Assembly (NCBI GenBank): GCA_027309085.1
Contig: DAIDDL010000029.1
Coordinates: 1-51,654, forward strand
Reading direction: 5' to 3'
DNA: 51,654 nt
From: Sulfobacillus sp.
Lineage (GTDB): Bacteria > Bacillota > Sulfobacillia > Sulfobacillales > Sulfobacillaceae
Shown: positions 25,604-36,293 of the stretch, piece by piece
Numbering within the stretch: the stretch's first letter is position 1
How the letters are laid out: each line of letters begins with the position of its first letter
Position numbers and translations under genes: made by a program
Notes under the pieces: generated by a model
Database searches by the model: none
Seen by the model: only the letters and a program-made list of their open reading frames with translations
Told to the model about the DNA's origin: nothing

Positions 25604-26548
25604 TTAGGCCCGAGTCTGCCCCATCACGGCGGCCGCCAGGGCCCCTTGCACCCCGGACGCCGTGCCCAGCTGAGCGGGGACAATCTGCACGGCGGGATAC
25701 ATGGCATCCATGCTGAAGCGCTTGGTGTTCTCCCGGATGGCGGCGATCCACTCGTGGTGGTGGGCCATAACCCCGCCGCCCAGTACGATCATCTGCGGGT
25801 TATAAAGGTTCACGAGGTACGACAAACCCAATCCCAGATAAAATGCGGCGGATTCCAAAATAGACTGGCATGTCGGGTCATTGGCATACGCTCCGGCAAA
25901 CACGCTGGCCGAATCCAAGGCACTGGCGGCTTGCAAGAAAGGACTGTCAGCAACGCGCTCAGTGGCCATGCGCGCAATAGCGGTCCCTGACGACAGTGTC
26001 TCCAAGCATCCATGCTTCCCGCAGCGGCATAGAGGCCCATCGGTTTTCATGACGAGGTGGCCGAATTCGCCAGCATTGCCCTGAATTCCGGCGTCCCGCA
26101 TGCCGTTCACCACCATCCCGGCACCAATTCCGGTCGATACTGTCACATAGACCATATGTCTCAAGCCTTTACCCGCCCCATAGAGCCACTCGCCCATTGC
26201 CGCGGCCGTCGCATCATTCTCGACCACAGTGAGCACCCCGGAACGCAGTTCCAGTCCGCCTTCAATGTCCAATCCATCCCACTGTTCCGGCAAATTTGCC
26301 GTTTTGAGCAGCTTGCCTCCGTCCAGAGGACCTGGCGACCCCACCCCAATGGCTCGCAATTGCTGTCTGGTGATCCCTATTTTCTGGCACAACTGATTGA
26401 TTTGGTCCGTGATCGCATCCAGCGCCTGACCGCCCTCAGCAATCTCTGCCGTGACCAACTGACTCTCGACTATAATGCTCCCCGACGCATCACCGATGCC
26501 CACGGCAATCTTGGTTCCCCCAATATCGACTCCTGCAAAATAATCCAA
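25604..26548 (-). CDS. glcK: ROK-family glucokinase
   Basis: This ATP-dependent glucose kinase of 314 residues feeds glucose 6-phosphate to the pathway encoded next door. The phosphate-binding GVDIGGTKIAVGI lies near the start. GVGSPGPLD and ENDATAAAMGEW (catalytic Asp) follow. The zinc motif CRCGKHGCLE and the hexose-binding NAGEFGH are typical. I chose TTG at 26548 because GGGGAG lies six bases upstream; the frame is open further upstream but without protein-like sequence. Fructokinase or N-acetylmannosamine kinase cannot be excluded by motif alone. Confidence 0.88.
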   Translation of the reverse strand: MDYFAGVDIGGTKIAVGIGDASGSIIVESQLVTAEIAEGGQALDAITDQINQLCQKIGITRQQLRAIGVGSPGPLDGGKLLKTANLPEQWDGLDIEGGLELRSGVLTVVENDATAAAMGEWLYGAGKGLRHMVYVTVSTGIGAGMVVNGMRDAGIQGNAGEFGHLVMKTDGPLCRCGKHGCLETLSSGTAIARMATERVADSPFLQAASALDSASVFAGAYANDPTCQSILESAAFYLGLGLSYLVNLYNPQMIVLGGGVMAHHHEWIAAIRENTKRFSMDAMYPAVQIVPAQLGTASGVQGALAAAVMGQTRA

Positions 26549-27134
26549 TGTTTTCTCCCCTTCGTCCCTCGGATGCTCCTGAATCGTTTCTCTAGACAAA
26601 GTCGTTGCGCATGCCACTCGTGGCTCCGGGCTCCCTGCAGCCGCCCGCGGTGCCGCTTTTCTGTTCAGGTTTGCCCCCGTGCGTTCATCCCGTCGTAAGA
26701 AATCTGACCAGAAATGCCTTTTTCGGCCAAAAAGCGCGGGCTGAACGCCACAATTTGCAACAGGTGCGCCCAAGTCTAGCCCCTATCCTGCATTATTTTA
26801 CATTTAACTGCCACTTAGGTTGTGATGTGATTATTCTATACTTGGCTCAGTGTTCTCACCTGCTCCTACCTAGAAAGTCTCTAGCAAGATAGCAGAGGAG
26901 TCAACAGAAAAGATTGCCCACGCAGATCCCAGCCGCCTAGCCGCCTGTCTGTGCCAGCGCACACCCCGCCGGGCACAGAGCCGGATAAATGGGTAAGTTG
27001 CTAATCACTGCAAGGACTACTAAAATTAGGACCAGATGAACAGCCTGCACAAGATTGACTTGGACGAGGCCGTTGACACCACTGAGAATGCTTAGGGCGC
27101 AACATCTACCCACTAACCACAAAGGAGCGTTGCA
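26549..27134. other. divergent intergenic region between glcK and tkt
   Basis: This 586-base gap should hold promoters for both operons. A minus-strand frame at 26937-27122 contains a hydrophobic stretch but has no ribosome binding site and is not called. A GGCACCGCG sequence around 26645 (minus strand) resembles part of a T-box but has no terminator or stem I. Confidence 0.4.
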
Positions 27135-29126
27135 ATGACTTATCAGGACTTAGATGTGTTATCCGTAAACACCATCAGGACCTTAGCAATTGATGGTGTT
27201 CAGAAAGCGAACTCCGGGCATCCCGGACTGCCCATGGGCACTGCCCCCATGGCCTACGTTTTATGGACCAAATTTCTTAAGCATAACCCGCACAATCCCT
27301 CATGGTTCAACCGCGACCGATTTGTGCTGTCGGCGGGCCACGGATCCATGTTGTTATATTCTTTGCTGCATTTGACGGGATACGACCTTTCCCTCGAGGA
27401 TCTGAAGAACTTCAGGCAACTAGGGTCAAAGACGCCTGGCCATCCGGAATACGGCCATACGGCTGGCGTCGAAACGACGACAGGTCCATTAGGACAAGGA
27501 TTTGCAACCGCCATCGGAATGGCCATGGCGGAACGGTATCTAGCCGCACGGTATAATCAGCCCGGGCTGTCTCTCATCGACCACTATACGTATGCCATTG
27601 TATCCGACGGCGACCTGATGGAGGGCATCAGCGGAGAATCCGCGTCCCTGGCAGGCCACCTGAAACTGGGCAAGTTGATTTACCTCTATGACGACAATCA
27701 CATATCGATTGAGGGCACCACCGACCTGGCATTCTCTGAGAATGTGCTGGAGCGCTTCCAAGCCTACGGCTGGAACACTGACCGCGTGGCAGACGGCAAC
27801 GACACCGAGGCGATTGAGCAGGCCATCCGGCGCGCGCAGGGCCAGGAACTGCCTTCCCTAATTGCCGTCCGCACGCACATCGGCTACGGCAGCCCGAACA
27901 AGCAGGATAAGCCTTCGGCCCACGGGTCGCCTTTGGGCGCCGAGGAAGTGCGTCTGACCAAAGAGGTTTACGGCTGGCCGGAAGACAAATCCTTTTACAT
28001 TCCTGATGAAGCCTTAGCCCATTTCCGTCAGGCAGTGCCGCAGGGCGAGGAGTGGGAAGCGGAGTGGAATCACCTCTTTGCCCGGTATCAAGAAACCTTT
28101 CCCGAACTCGCCCGCGAGCTTCAACGGGACCTGAGACGGGAATTGCCTGCGGGGCTTTTGGACCGCATGCCGTCCTTTAACGAGGGCGACATGGTGGAGA
28201 CCCGAGCAGCGTCCGGAAAAGTCATCAATGCCATCGCCCCCCACTTTCAAGATTTGATCGGCGGCTCCGCGGACCTCGCTCCTTCCAACAACACCCACAT
28301 TCAAGATGGCGGGGATTTTTCCGTGTTCCAGCCCGCAGGGCGCAATCTGCATTTCGGTGTGCGTGAGCACACCATGGGTGCGGCTCTCAACGGCATGTCT
28401 CTGCACGGCGGACTCCGGGTCTACGGCGGAACCTTCCTCATTTTTTCAGATTACATGAAACCCGCTATCCGCCTGGCCAGCCTCATGAGTCAGCCCGTCA
28501 TCTACATTTTCACACACGACTCCATCGGACTGGGCGAAGACGGTCCTACCCACCAGCCGATTGAGCAATTGGCAGCTCTGCGGGCCATGCCCAATATCCT
28601 AGTCATCCGCCCAGCCGATGCCAATGAAACCAAAGAAGCCTGGAAAGTCGCCCTACAAACCCGCGACAAGCCGATCGCCATGGCCCTGACCCGGCAAAAA
28701 GTGCCAACCGTGCCCGCCCACAAAGCCAAGGGCCTCGCCCAAGGCGGGTATATTCTTGAGCAAAACGCCGAGCATCCCGATCTGATCCTCATCGCCACCG
28801 GCTCGGAGGTTGGTCTAGCTCAGGCAGCATACCGTTCCTTGGCAGAGGAAGGCATTAAAGTCCGTGTCGTCAGCTTACCGTCATGGGAGCTGTTCGAAGC
28901 GCAGCCGCAGCAATATCAGAACGCCGTGCTGCCACCGGATGTCACGCGCCGCATTGCCATCGAAGCGGCCTCCCCAATGGGTTGGGAGCGCTTTGTAGGC
29001 CTGAACGGCAAGATCATAGGCATGTCCACGTTCGGCGCCTCTGGAAAGATTGAGGATTTGATGCCGCACTTCGGCTTTACACCAGAGCATGTCATTGAAG
29101 AGGCGCACAACCTGCTTTCACGGTAG
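27135..29126 (+). CDS. tkt: transketolase
   Basis: The 663-residue thiamine-diphosphate enzyme transfers two-carbon units in the non-oxidative pentose phosphate pathway. [16 protein letters not shown] is the N-terminal signature. The cofactor motif [12 protein letters not shown]...DDNHISIEG follows near residues 156-195, with the conserved pyrimidine-domain Glu in VREHTMGA and the family signature [24 protein letters not shown] is seven bases before the ATG. It is the first gene of the sugar-phosphate operon. Confidence 0.96.
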   Translation: MTYQDLDVLSVNTIRTLAIDGVQKANSGHPGLPMGTAPMAYVLWTKFLKHNPHNPSWFNRDRFVLSAGHGSMLLYSLLHLTGYDLSLEDLKNFRQLGSKTPGHPEYGHTAGVETTTGPLGQGFATAIGMAMAERYLAARYNQPGLSLIDHYTYAIVSDGDLMEGISGESASLAGHLKLGKLIYLYDDNHISIEGTTDLAFSENVLERFQAYGWNTDRVADGNDTEAIEQAIRRAQGQELPSLIAVRTHIGYGSPNKQDKPSAHGSPLGAEEVRLTKEVYGWPEDKSFYIPDEALAHFRQAVPQGEEWEAEWNHLFARYQETFPELARELQRDLRRELPAGLLDRMPSFNEGDMVETRAASGKVINAIAPHFQDLIGGSADLAPSNNTHIQDGGDFSVFQPAGRNLHFGVREHTMGAALNGMSLHGGLRVYGGTFLIFSDYMKPAIRLASLMSQPVIYIFTHDSIGLGEDGPTHQPIEQLAALRAMPNILVIRPADANETKEAWKVALQTRDKPIAMALTRQKVPTVPAHKAKGLAQGGYILEQNAEHPDLILIATGSEVGLAQAAYRSLAEEGIKVRVVSLPSWELFEAQPQQYQNAVLPPDVTRRIAIEAASPMGWERFVGLNGKIIGMSTFGASGKIEDLMPHFGFTPEHVIEEAHNLLSR

Positions 29127-29163
29127 GATGACGCTCCATTCGAACAAAGGGGAATGATGATTG

Positions 29164-31968
29164 ATGAGCACAGCAATTAACCGCTTAAACGAACTCGGTC
29201 AGAGCATCTGGTACGACAATGTGCGCCGGGGACTCATCGAATCTGGGGAACTGTCCGATTTGATCGCCCAAGGAATTTCGGGAGTGACTTCCAATCCCAC
29301 AATCTTTGAGAAGGCTATCAATGGATCCAGCGACTATGATTCGGCTCTGCGCAAACTGGTTGCCGAGAGAGCATCTCTGGAGACTATATACGACACTCTA
29401 GTCCTTGACGACATCGCCCACGGTGCCGACTTGCTGCGCCCTGCCTATGACCGAACGAAAGGTCACGACGGCTATATCAGCGTGGAAGTTCCGCCAACCT
29501 TGGCAGCAGAAACGCAAAAGACGGTCGAGGAAGGCCGCCGCCTATTTCACACGTTAGACCGTCCGAACGTCATGATCAAAGTGCCGGCGACCCCGGAAGG
29601 CATTCCGGCCATCCGGCAACTGATTTCCGAAGGCATCAACATCAACGTCACCTTGATTTTCAGCTTGGATGCCTATAGTGAAGTCATCAACGCCTACTTG
29701 TCGGGCCTGGAGGACCGCGTGGCCCGTGGCGAGCCGATTGCGCACATCGCCTCGGTCGCTAGTTTTTTTGTCAGCCGGTTGGACACCCTGGTGGACCGGC
29801 TCATTAAAGAAAAGGGCCTTCCGGAAGACCTGTCCGGCAAGGCGGCCGTAGCCAACGCCAAGCTCGCCTACGAACTCTTTGAAAAATCTTTTCAAAGCGC
29901 CCGCTTTGATGCGCTCAAACAGCGCGGCGCCATGGTGCAGCGTCCGTTATGGGCCTCGACCAGCACCAAAAATCCGGCATATCCCGACTTGCTGTACGTC
30001 GACACCCTCATCGGTCCTGACACCGTCAACACCCTGCCCCCACAAACCGTGGCAGCCGTACTGGACCATGTGAAAGCCGAACGCACCGTCGACCAGGACC
30101 TCGCCGGCGCCCACCACACGATAGACACTCTGGAGTCGCGCGGTATCCTGATGCAAGATGTCACGGCCCAGTTGCTGCGCGAAGGCGTCGACAGCTTCTC
30201 AGCCTCCTTTGTCACACTGTTCCGCGGGCTGAAAAGGAAGCGGGCTGCCATTGTCAGCGAATTGGAGCCAGCGGACTGGACTCAGGACATCCTTCACGCC
30301 ACCGCTGACCCAGTGGTCGCCAGCCTGACCAGCGCCGACGCGGTCACACGGGTCTGGAACCACGATGCCTCGCTGTGGAAACAGGAACCGGAACACCAAG
30401 CCATTATCAAAAACGCCTTGGGGTGGCTTAGTGTCCCCGAAGCCGTCGCTAAAGACATTCCGAACTTGACCGCGTTTACCCAGAGCGTCATCGATGATGG
30501 GTACACCGACGTCATTGTTCTGGGAATGGGCGGCAGCAGCCTGATTTCCGACGTCTTGCTCCATACATTTCCAGCGCAAGCGCCTTATCTCCGCCTGCAC
30601 GTTTTGGATTCCACCAATCCAGACGCCGTCACGGCTCTGAAAAACAGCCTGCCCTTGGCCACAAGCCTCTTTATCGTAGCGAGCAAGTCCGGAACGACTA
30701 CTGAGCCGCAAGAATACTTCCGTTACTTTTGGGATGCTGTCAGCGCGGTCAGCGCAAAGCCCGGGGACCACTTTGTCGCCATTACTGACCCCGGCACTCT
30801 GTTAGTCGACGAGGCCCAGTCCCATCAGTTTCGCAAGACCTTCCTGAATCCCGCAGACATCGGCGGGCGCTACTCTGCGCTGTCGTGGTTCGGCATGGTT
30901 CCTGCCGCCTTGTCCGGCATCGATTTGGAAGCGTTGCTGGTCAATACTCAGGACATGCAGCAGCTATGCCGCCTCTCTTCCGTAAAGGATAACCCGGGGG
31001 CGCTGTTGGGCGCGCTGATGGGCTCGTTTGCTGTTCAGGGGCGCGACAAGATGACTCTCTTGATGCCTGAGGCCCTCGGGCAGTTTTCAGACTGGATCGA
31101 GCAGCTCCTGGCCGAATCCACCGGCAAAGAAGGCACAGGACTTCTGCCCATTGCCCATGAACCCGCCCTCCCTGTGCGGGACTATTCAGCGGACCGTTTG
31201 TTTATCGCCTACCAAATCGAAAGCGATCCTGACGAGGCTTTGGACAAAAAAATCGCAGAACTCCGGGCTGTGGGTCACCCCGTGGTCATTCTGCCCATGG
31301 CAGACCGCACATCCCTGGGCGGTGAGCTGTTCCGGTGGGAATTTGCCACGGCCATCGCCGGCTCCGTACTCAAAATCGACGCGTTTGACCAGCCCAACGT
31401 GCAAGAAAGCAAAGACAACACGAAGCGGGTGCTGGAAGAGTTCAAAAAGGCCCACGCCCTCCCGGCAGAAACGGAAATCGGCACTCAGGGAATCATGCAC
31501 TGGTCGGCTGATCACTTTGCTGTTAGCCCCGGTGCCTCGCTGGCCACTACCCTTAAATCACTGCTGGATACTTTCACCAACGGGGATTATATCGCCATTA
31601 TGGCCTATGTCGAACCCAACGAGAAATCATGGGTACCTTTGCAAAAAATCCGCGGGGAGATTGGGCGGACGTGGAAAGCGCCGACCACCCTCGGCTTCGG
31701 TCCCCGTTTCCTGCACAGCACGGGGCAACTGCATAAAGGCGGCAATAACCACGGACTATTCATCCAAATTGTTTCAGCAGACGGCCCGAGTGTCCCGATT
31801 CCGGGTGAGCCCTTCGACTTTCTCACTCTCATCGAGGCCCAGGCCATCGGAGACTACCAAGCCCTGCAAACCCACCAGCGGCGGGTCCTCCGCATCGTGA
31901 TGGACGGCTCGGCATCGGAAGGATTAACGATTCTCGACAACACTGTAAAGACAATCCGTGAAAAGTGA
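29164..31968 (+). CDS. tal-pgi: transaldolase / glucose-6-phosphate isomerase fusion
   Basis: This protein of about 934 residues joins two enzymes. Residues 1-370 are transaldolase: GVTSNPTIFEKAI, the Schiff-base lysine Lys139 in PNVMIKVPAT, and INVTLIFS. Residues 390-934 are phosphoglucose isomerase: VLGMGGSSLISDVL, SKSGTTTEPQEYF, GGRYSALSWFGM and KIDAFDQPNVQESKD. Such fusions are known in some bacteria. The fusion couples the non-oxidative pathway to fructose 6-phosphate interconversion. AAGGGG precedes the ATG at 29164; a TTG one codon upstream is a weaker option. It lies 37 bases after tkt. Confidence 0.94.
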   Translation: MSTAINRLNELGQSIWYDNVRRGLIESGELSDLIAQGISGVTSNPTIFEKAINGSSDYDSALRKLVAERASLETIYDTLVLDDIAHGADLLRPAYDRTKGHDGYISVEVPPTLAAETQKTVEEGRRLFHTLDRPNVMIKVPATPEGIPAIRQLISEGININVTLIFSLDAYSEVINAYLSGLEDRVARGEPIAHIASVASFFVSRLDTLVDRLIKEKGLPEDLSGKAAVANAKLAYELFEKSFQSARFDALKQRGAMVQRPLWASTSTKNPAYPDLLYVDTLIGPDTVNTLPPQTVAAVLDHVKAERTVDQDLAGAHHTIDTLESRGILMQDVTAQLLREGVDSFSASFVTLFRGLKRKRAAIVSELEPADWTQDILHATADPVVASLTSADAVTRVWNHDASLWKQEPEHQAIIKNALGWLSVPEAVAKDIPNLTAFTQSVIDDGYTDVIVLGMGGSSLISDVLLHTFPAQAPYLRLHVLDSTNPDAVTALKNSLPLATSLFIVASKSGTTTEPQEYFRYFWDAVSAVSAKPGDHFVAITDPGTLLVDEAQSHQFRKTFLNPADIGGRYSALSWFGMVPAALSGIDLEALLVNTQDMQQLCRLSSVKDNPGALLGALMGSFAVQGRDKMTLLMPEALGQFSDWIEQLLAESTGKEGTGLLPIAHEPALPVRDYSADRLFIAYQIESDPDEALDKKIAELRAVGHPVVILPMADRTSLGGELFRWEFATAIAGSVLKIDAFDQPNVQESKDNTKRVLEEFKKAHALPAETEIGTQGIMHWSADHFAVSPGASLATTLKSLLDTFTNGDYIAIMAYVEPNEKSWVPLQKIRGEIGRTWKAPTTLGFGPRFLHSTGQLHKGGNNHGLFIQIVSADGPSVPIPGEPFDFLTLIEAQAIGDYQALQTHQRRVLRIVMDGSASEGLTILDNTVKTIREK

Positions 31969-31978
31969 GGCGATCAGT

Positions 31979-32875
31979 ATGAAGATTGGAATGATTGGAC
32001 TCGGACGCATGGGCGGCAATATGGTCAAGCGCCTGACAGAAAACGGCCACTCGTTGGTGGCCTATGACAGGAGCCCGCAGGCTGTCCACGAAATCGAGAG
32101 CACGGGCGCTGTCGGTGCAGCCTCCATTCCCGAACTGGTTAACAAACTGGAAGGACGCCGCGTAGTCTGGATGATGGTCCCCTCCGGCGACCCAACCGAA
32201 CAGACCCTGGAAACTCTTTTGAGCCTGCTCTCTGCTGGCGACATCATTATCGATGGGGGAAATTCCAATTTCCATGACTCCATGCGGCGGGCCAAACTGG
32301 CGAAGAACCAGCAAATCGAATTCATTGACGCAGGCACCAGCGGCGGCGTTTGGGGGTTAGCCAATGGCTACTGCCTGATGGTCGGCGGGTCCGACGAGGC
32401 TGTCCAGTACTGCGAGTCCATATTCAAAACCTTGGCGCCCGCCGACGGATACTTGCACACGGGAGCAGTGGGATCGGGCCACTTCGTGAAAATGGTGCAC
32501 AACGGGATTGAATACGGGTTGCTCCAAGCCTATGCTGAGGGCTTCGAAATTCTCAAGGAAAGCCAGTTCCCCTTGGACCTCCCTGCCATTACCGCTCTGT
32601 GGAATCATGGCAGCGTAGTCCGGTCATGGCTCCTAGAGCTGCTGGAAGACGCTTATGCGAAGAATCCCGGCCTCAAGGACATCCGCGGCTACATCGAGGA
32701 TTCCGGAGAGGGACGGTGGACAATTCAGGAGGCCATCAACGAAAATGTTCCAGCCCCTGTGATTACCGCCTCGTTATTCGCCCGGTTTGCTTCGCGGCAA
32801 GAAGAATCCTACGGCGCTAAAGTCATTGCCGCATTGCGCAATGAGTTCGGCGGACATGGCGTCAAGACTGAGTAA
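31979..32875 (+). CDS. gnd: 6-phosphogluconate dehydrogenase, short NAD-type
   Basis: The 298-residue enzyme oxidatively decarboxylates 6-phosphogluconate to ribulose 5-phosphate. GLGRMGGNMVKRL is the nucleotide-binding start. An Asp at the end of the second strand (VAYDRSP) suggests NAD+ preference, as in the short (about 300-residue) GndA-like class. DAGTSGGVWGLANGYCLMVGG and VKMVHNGIEYG are catalytic motifs. It starts ten bases after tal-pgi, with GTGAGG upstream. Confidence 0.92.
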   Translation: MKIGMIGLGRMGGNMVKRLTENGHSLVAYDRSPQAVHEIESTGAVGAASIPELVNKLEGRRVVWMMVPSGDPTEQTLETLLSLLSAGDIIIDGGNSNFHDSMRRAKLAKNQQIEFIDAGTSGGVWGLANGYCLMVGGSDEAVQYCESIFKTLAPADGYLHTGAVGSGHFVKMVHNGIEYGLLQAYAEGFEILKESQFPLDLPAITALWNHGSVVRSWLLELLEDAYAKNPGLKDIRGYIEDSGEGRWTIQEAINENVPAPVITASLFARFASRQEESYGAKVIAALRNEFGGHGVKTE

Positions 32876-32906
32876 AAGTGTCAACGCGAAAGGGACGGAG
32901 AAGATT

Positions 32907-34448
32907 ATGACCGATACACAAACCACGATCAATCCGCTGCGGGAGGGGCTCGTTGAGAGCCGCCGCCCCCAGCCTTTTACCGTAATCATCTTTGGGGCCG
33001 CTGGAGATTTAGCTCATCGCAAGCTGTTCCCCGCACTGTACAACTTAATGGTGGACCACTGGCTCCCCCACCAAATCAATGTGGTTGGCTTTTCACGCCA
33101 GCCTTTTGATGATGACACGTTCCGCCAGGAGATCCGCCACTCCATCGAACAATTCTCTCGCCAGCCTCTCAATCCCGACATCTTTGAGCAGTTTGCCAGC
33201 GGCATGCATTATGTGGCTGCGAACTTCGATGATGCCCATGCCTATGAGGAGTTGCGGGATTTGTTGCTCCGGATCAATGAAGACCAGCACATGGTCGGCA
33301 ATTATCTCTTCTACCTTGCCACCCCTCCCACCTTCTATCCCATCATTGCGGAGCACCTGGGCGAGGTAGGCCTGAACGTCCCGCCCCATGACCAAGGATG
33401 GGTGCGCATTATCGTGGAAAAGCCTTTTGGCCGCGACCTTGCGTCTGCTATTGAGTTGAATACCCAACTACATAAGGTCTTCGACGAAACCCAGATTTTC
33501 CGCATCGATCACTATCTCGGCAAAGAGACGGTGCAGAACATTTTGGTGTTCCGATTCGCCAACGGGATATTTGAGCCATTATGGAATCGCCAGTACATTG
33601 ACCATGTGCAGATTACGGTGGCAGAGTCGCTGGGAGTGGAAGGACGCGGCACATACTATGATACGGCAGGGGCGCTGCGCGATATTGTGCAAAATCACAT
33701 GATGCAATTGGTATCCTTAATTGCTATGGAACCTCCCGTAGTATTTGAGGCCGATGCCGTCCGCGACGAAAAAGTGAAAGTGCTCCGGGCCATACGCCCG
33801 CTGTCCACCCGCGATGTCGCCCAATATACCGTCCGCGCCCAATATGACGAGGGCTATGTGGAAGGGACAAAGGTGCCGGGATATCTGGACGAGCCAGACA
33901 TCCCTTCGGACAGCCGCACCGAATCGTATATGGCCATGCGCCTGTTGATTGACAACTGGAGGTGGGCCGGTGTCCCCTTTTACCTCCGCACGGGGAAACG
34001 CCTGGCGAAACGCGCCACTGAGATTGCGATTCAGTTCAAAAAGGCTCCGCACCGCTTTTTCAACCAGACCGCGACGCCTGATTTAGAGCCCAACCTGCTG
34101 ACCTTGAAAATCCAGCCCGATGAAGGCATTGCCTTGCGGTTTGGAGCCAAAGTACCGGGCCCTATCGTACGGATACGCACGGTCAATATGGACTTCCTTT
34201 ATGGCACATCCTTTGCCGACCAGGCTCCAGAGGCCTACGAGCGTCTGCTGCTTGACGCCATGATTGGGGACTCGACTCTTTTCACCCGCAAGGACGAGGT
34301 AGAGGCTGCATGGTCTCTTGTGACCTCCCTGTTGACAGGATGGGAACGGGCGAAGGGTCCCATTCCCACATATGAAGCGGGCACTTGGGGACCTCCTGAG
34401 GCTGACGAGCTGATTGCGCGCGATGGTTTTCGTTGGCGCCGGCCCTAA
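32907..34448 (+). CDS. zwf: glucose-6-phosphate 1-dehydrogenase
   Basis: The 513-residue enzyme oxidises glucose 6-phosphate to the lactone. The N-terminal [18 protein letters not shown] binds the nucleotide. The active-site [13 protein letters not shown] lies near 190-205, and [11 protein letters not shown] in the second half is typical. The start at 32907 was chosen for the ACGGAG upstream. It is followed by opcA, its assembly factor. Confidence 0.96.
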   Translation: MTDTQTTINPLREGLVESRRPQPFTVIIFGAAGDLAHRKLFPALYNLMVDHWLPHQINVVGFSRQPFDDDTFRQEIRHSIEQFSRQPLNPDIFEQFASGMHYVAANFDDAHAYEELRDLLLRINEDQHMVGNYLFYLATPPTFYPIIAEHLGEVGLNVPPHDQGWVRIIVEKPFGRDLASAIELNTQLHKVFDETQIFRIDHYLGKETVQNILVFRFANGIFEPLWNRQYIDHVQITVAESLGVEGRGTYYDTAGALRDIVQNHMMQLVSLIAMEPPVVFEADAVRDEKVKVLRAIRPLSTRDVAQYTVRAQYDEGYVEGTKVPGYLDEPDIPSDSRTESYMAMRLLIDNWRWAGVPFYLRTGKRLAKRATEIAIQFKKAPHRFFNQTATPDLEPNLLTLKIQPDEGIALRFGAKVPGPIVRIRTVNMDFLYGTSFADQAPEAYERLLLDAMIGDSTLFTRKDEVEAAWSLVTSLLTGWERAKGPIPTYEAGTWGPPEADELIARDGFRWRRP

Positions 34449-34471
34449 GACTGGAAGCGGAGGAAAAACTA

Positions 34472-35518
34472 GTGGAAAGCCAGACATTGCATTGGAATCA
34501 TCCGAATATCAAAGGCCCAGAACTGCTTGAGCTTTTGCGCACATCCGTCCCGCAATCGCTTGGCGGCACTCTTCCCGTAACAGCCACCGTATTGACGCTG
34601 GGACTGTATGTCAAGGGCATCCCTCCCGCGGACTGGGCCGACCTAGCTGGACAAATTTCCCGGGTTCACCCCTCTCGGGTTCTGATTATCAATCCGGTCG
34701 TCGATTCCGCTCAGGCCCCTACTCATGTCGACGCAGAATTATCGGCTACGATTACCTACAGGCGGCCCCACGAGCCTCCTATCTTATTCTCGGAATGTGT
34801 GCAAATGAACTTGCAAGGTGGTCTGGCCAATCACTGGATTGATCTGGTCCAGTCTTTGATCAAATCTGATCTCCCGGCCTATTTATTGTGGCTGGGAGTG
34901 CCCCCACTGCCTGGCTTCCGCTGGGATTTGTTAAGCACAGGCTTCAGCCATTTGGTCATAGATACCGAGCAAACTGGGCTGACTCCGTGGAAGACGGTAA
35001 TGCAGGACAGCCGGCGGCTAGGCCTGATGATTGACGACTTATATTGGCAGCGCCTGGGCCTCTGGCGTGCCCACTGGGCCAACCTCACCGATTTTTCCGA
35101 GGCTCTTGCGGTGATCTCCGGACCAGAAAAAATTTCTATCACCTGGCCGTCATCCAAGTCAACAGGCTGGCGTATGCTTCTGGGCTGGCTCATTGACCGC
35201 CTGGGGTGGCAAATTGTGGATGTTGATCCGGACTATATCTCTCTCATCACGGAGTTCGGGCAGGCCATTCCCGTAGAAATTCACCAAGGCCCGGATCCCG
35301 CTGTTTCTTTTATTCGCGGCGCGCTGTCCCTGTCATCGGAAGAAATCGGCAATCGGTTGCAGACCCATCTAGCCACGCCATCGGAGATTTTATATGAAGT
35401 AATAGATCCCTGCAATCTTGCCGATCCCGTGACCGATGTAGTCAAACTGCTCAACCGGGGCCACGACCAACTATATGATGAAGCGCTGGCATCACTAATT
35501 CTCAACGAGCGCTTATAA
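34472..35518 (+). CDS. opcA: OpcA-like glucose-6-phosphate dehydrogenase assembly protein
   Basis: This protein of about 348 residues matches OpcA, which in cyanobacteria and actinobacteria promotes oligomerisation and activity of glucose-6-phosphate dehydrogenase. Motifs are SRVLIINP, HVDAELSATI and the characteristic SDLPAYLLWLGVPPLPG. MIDDLYWQRLGLWRAHWANL is also typical. GTG at 34472 follows GGAGG by eight bases. Its position directly after zwf supports the role. No catalytic activity is expected. Confidence 0.87.
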   Translation: MESQTLHWNHPNIKGPELLELLRTSVPQSLGGTLPVTATVLTLGLYVKGIPPADWADLAGQISRVHPSRVLIINPVVDSAQAPTHVDAELSATITYRRPHEPPILFSECVQMNLQGGLANHWIDLVQSLIKSDLPAYLLWLGVPPLPGFRWDLLSTGFSHLVIDTEQTGLTPWKTVMQDSRRLGLMIDDLYWQRLGLWRAHWANLTDFSEALAVISGPEKISITWPSSKSTGWRMLLGWLIDRLGWQIVDVDPDYISLITEFGQAIPVEIHQGPDPAVSFIRGALSLSSEEIGNRLQTHLATPSEILYEVIDPCNLADPVTDVVKLLNRGHDQLYDEALASLILNERL

Positions 35519-35552
35519 CGGCCCGCACACCGCACAGGGGGGATATTCATTG

Positions 35553-36293
35553 ATGCCGGATCCTATTGTTTATACAGCGCCCAGCCCATCTGATACTGTT
35601 TCAGCTCTCGCCCAGTGGCTGAGCGCACAGGCCCAGGAAGCCATCAGCGATCACGGGGTATTTCTGTTGGCTTTGTCGGGAGGAAGCACACCCCGCCAGT
35701 TATATTCCTACCTGGCACAGCCCCGCTTGCAGAAGGAGTGGGACTGGTCGCGGACGGAAATATTCTTCAGTGATGAGCGCGAGGTTCCGCCCACTCACCC
35801 TGACAGCAACTTCAAAATGGCGTCCGAATCGCTGCTCACCCATCTTGATCCCCCACCGCAGGCAGTCCACCGGTGGCAGACGGAATATGCGCCGGCGCTG
35901 GCTCTAGCGGATTACCGCCACCAGTTGACCATGGGGAACACCATCACGCTTCCGCCCTCCCTTGACGTGGTGCTTTTGGGCCTCGGACCTGAGGGCCATA
36001 CCGCGTCTTTGTTCCCTGGCCAGCCCGTTCTCAGCTCAGATGACATCGTGAGCCATGTCTATGTGCCGACACACCAGTCTTGGCGCTACACGTTTACCCT
36101 GCCCTTGCTGAACAACAGTCGCCGCGTGGCCTTTCTGGTCACGGGTAGCGGCAAGAGCGAGATCATTTCCCAGATATTCAACAGCCACCTCCATGTGCCC
36201 GCTTCCCTTATCCAGCCTAACCACGGGCAGGTGCATTGGTTCCTTGACAGCGCCAGCGCGGCACAGTTGAATTCAGACATCCTTCAGCCATGA
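35553..36293 (+). CDS. pgl: 6-phosphogluconolactonase
   Basis: The 246-residue enzyme hydrolyses the lactone made by Zwf. Family motifs are LALSGGSTPRQLYSYL (residues about 42-57), FFSDEREVPPTHPDSNFKM and GLGPEGHTASLFPG. CAGGGGGG precedes ATG 35553 by ten bases. It overlaps the following gene by four bases, so the two are coupled. Confidence 0.94.
   Translation: MPDPIVYTAPSPSDTVSALAQWLSAQAQEAISDHGVFLLALSGGSTPRQLYSYLAQPRLQKEWDWSRTEIFFSDEREVPPTHPDSNFKMASESLLTHLDPPPQAVHRWQTEYAPALALADYRHQLTMGNTITLPPSLDVVLLGLGPEGHTASLFPGQPVLSSDDIVSHVYVPTHQSWRYTFTLPLLNNSRRVAFLVTGSGKSEIISQIFNSHLHVPASLIQPNHGQVHWFLDSASAAQLNSDILQP

Noticed and set aside
26600-26680. T-box-like GGCACCGCG on the minus strand upstream of glcK
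   Set aside because: No terminator, stem I or correct flanking sequence; probably chance.
26937-27122. Hydrophobic 61-residue minus frame between glcK and tkt
   Set aside because: No ribosome binding site and it lies in the expected promoter region of tkt.
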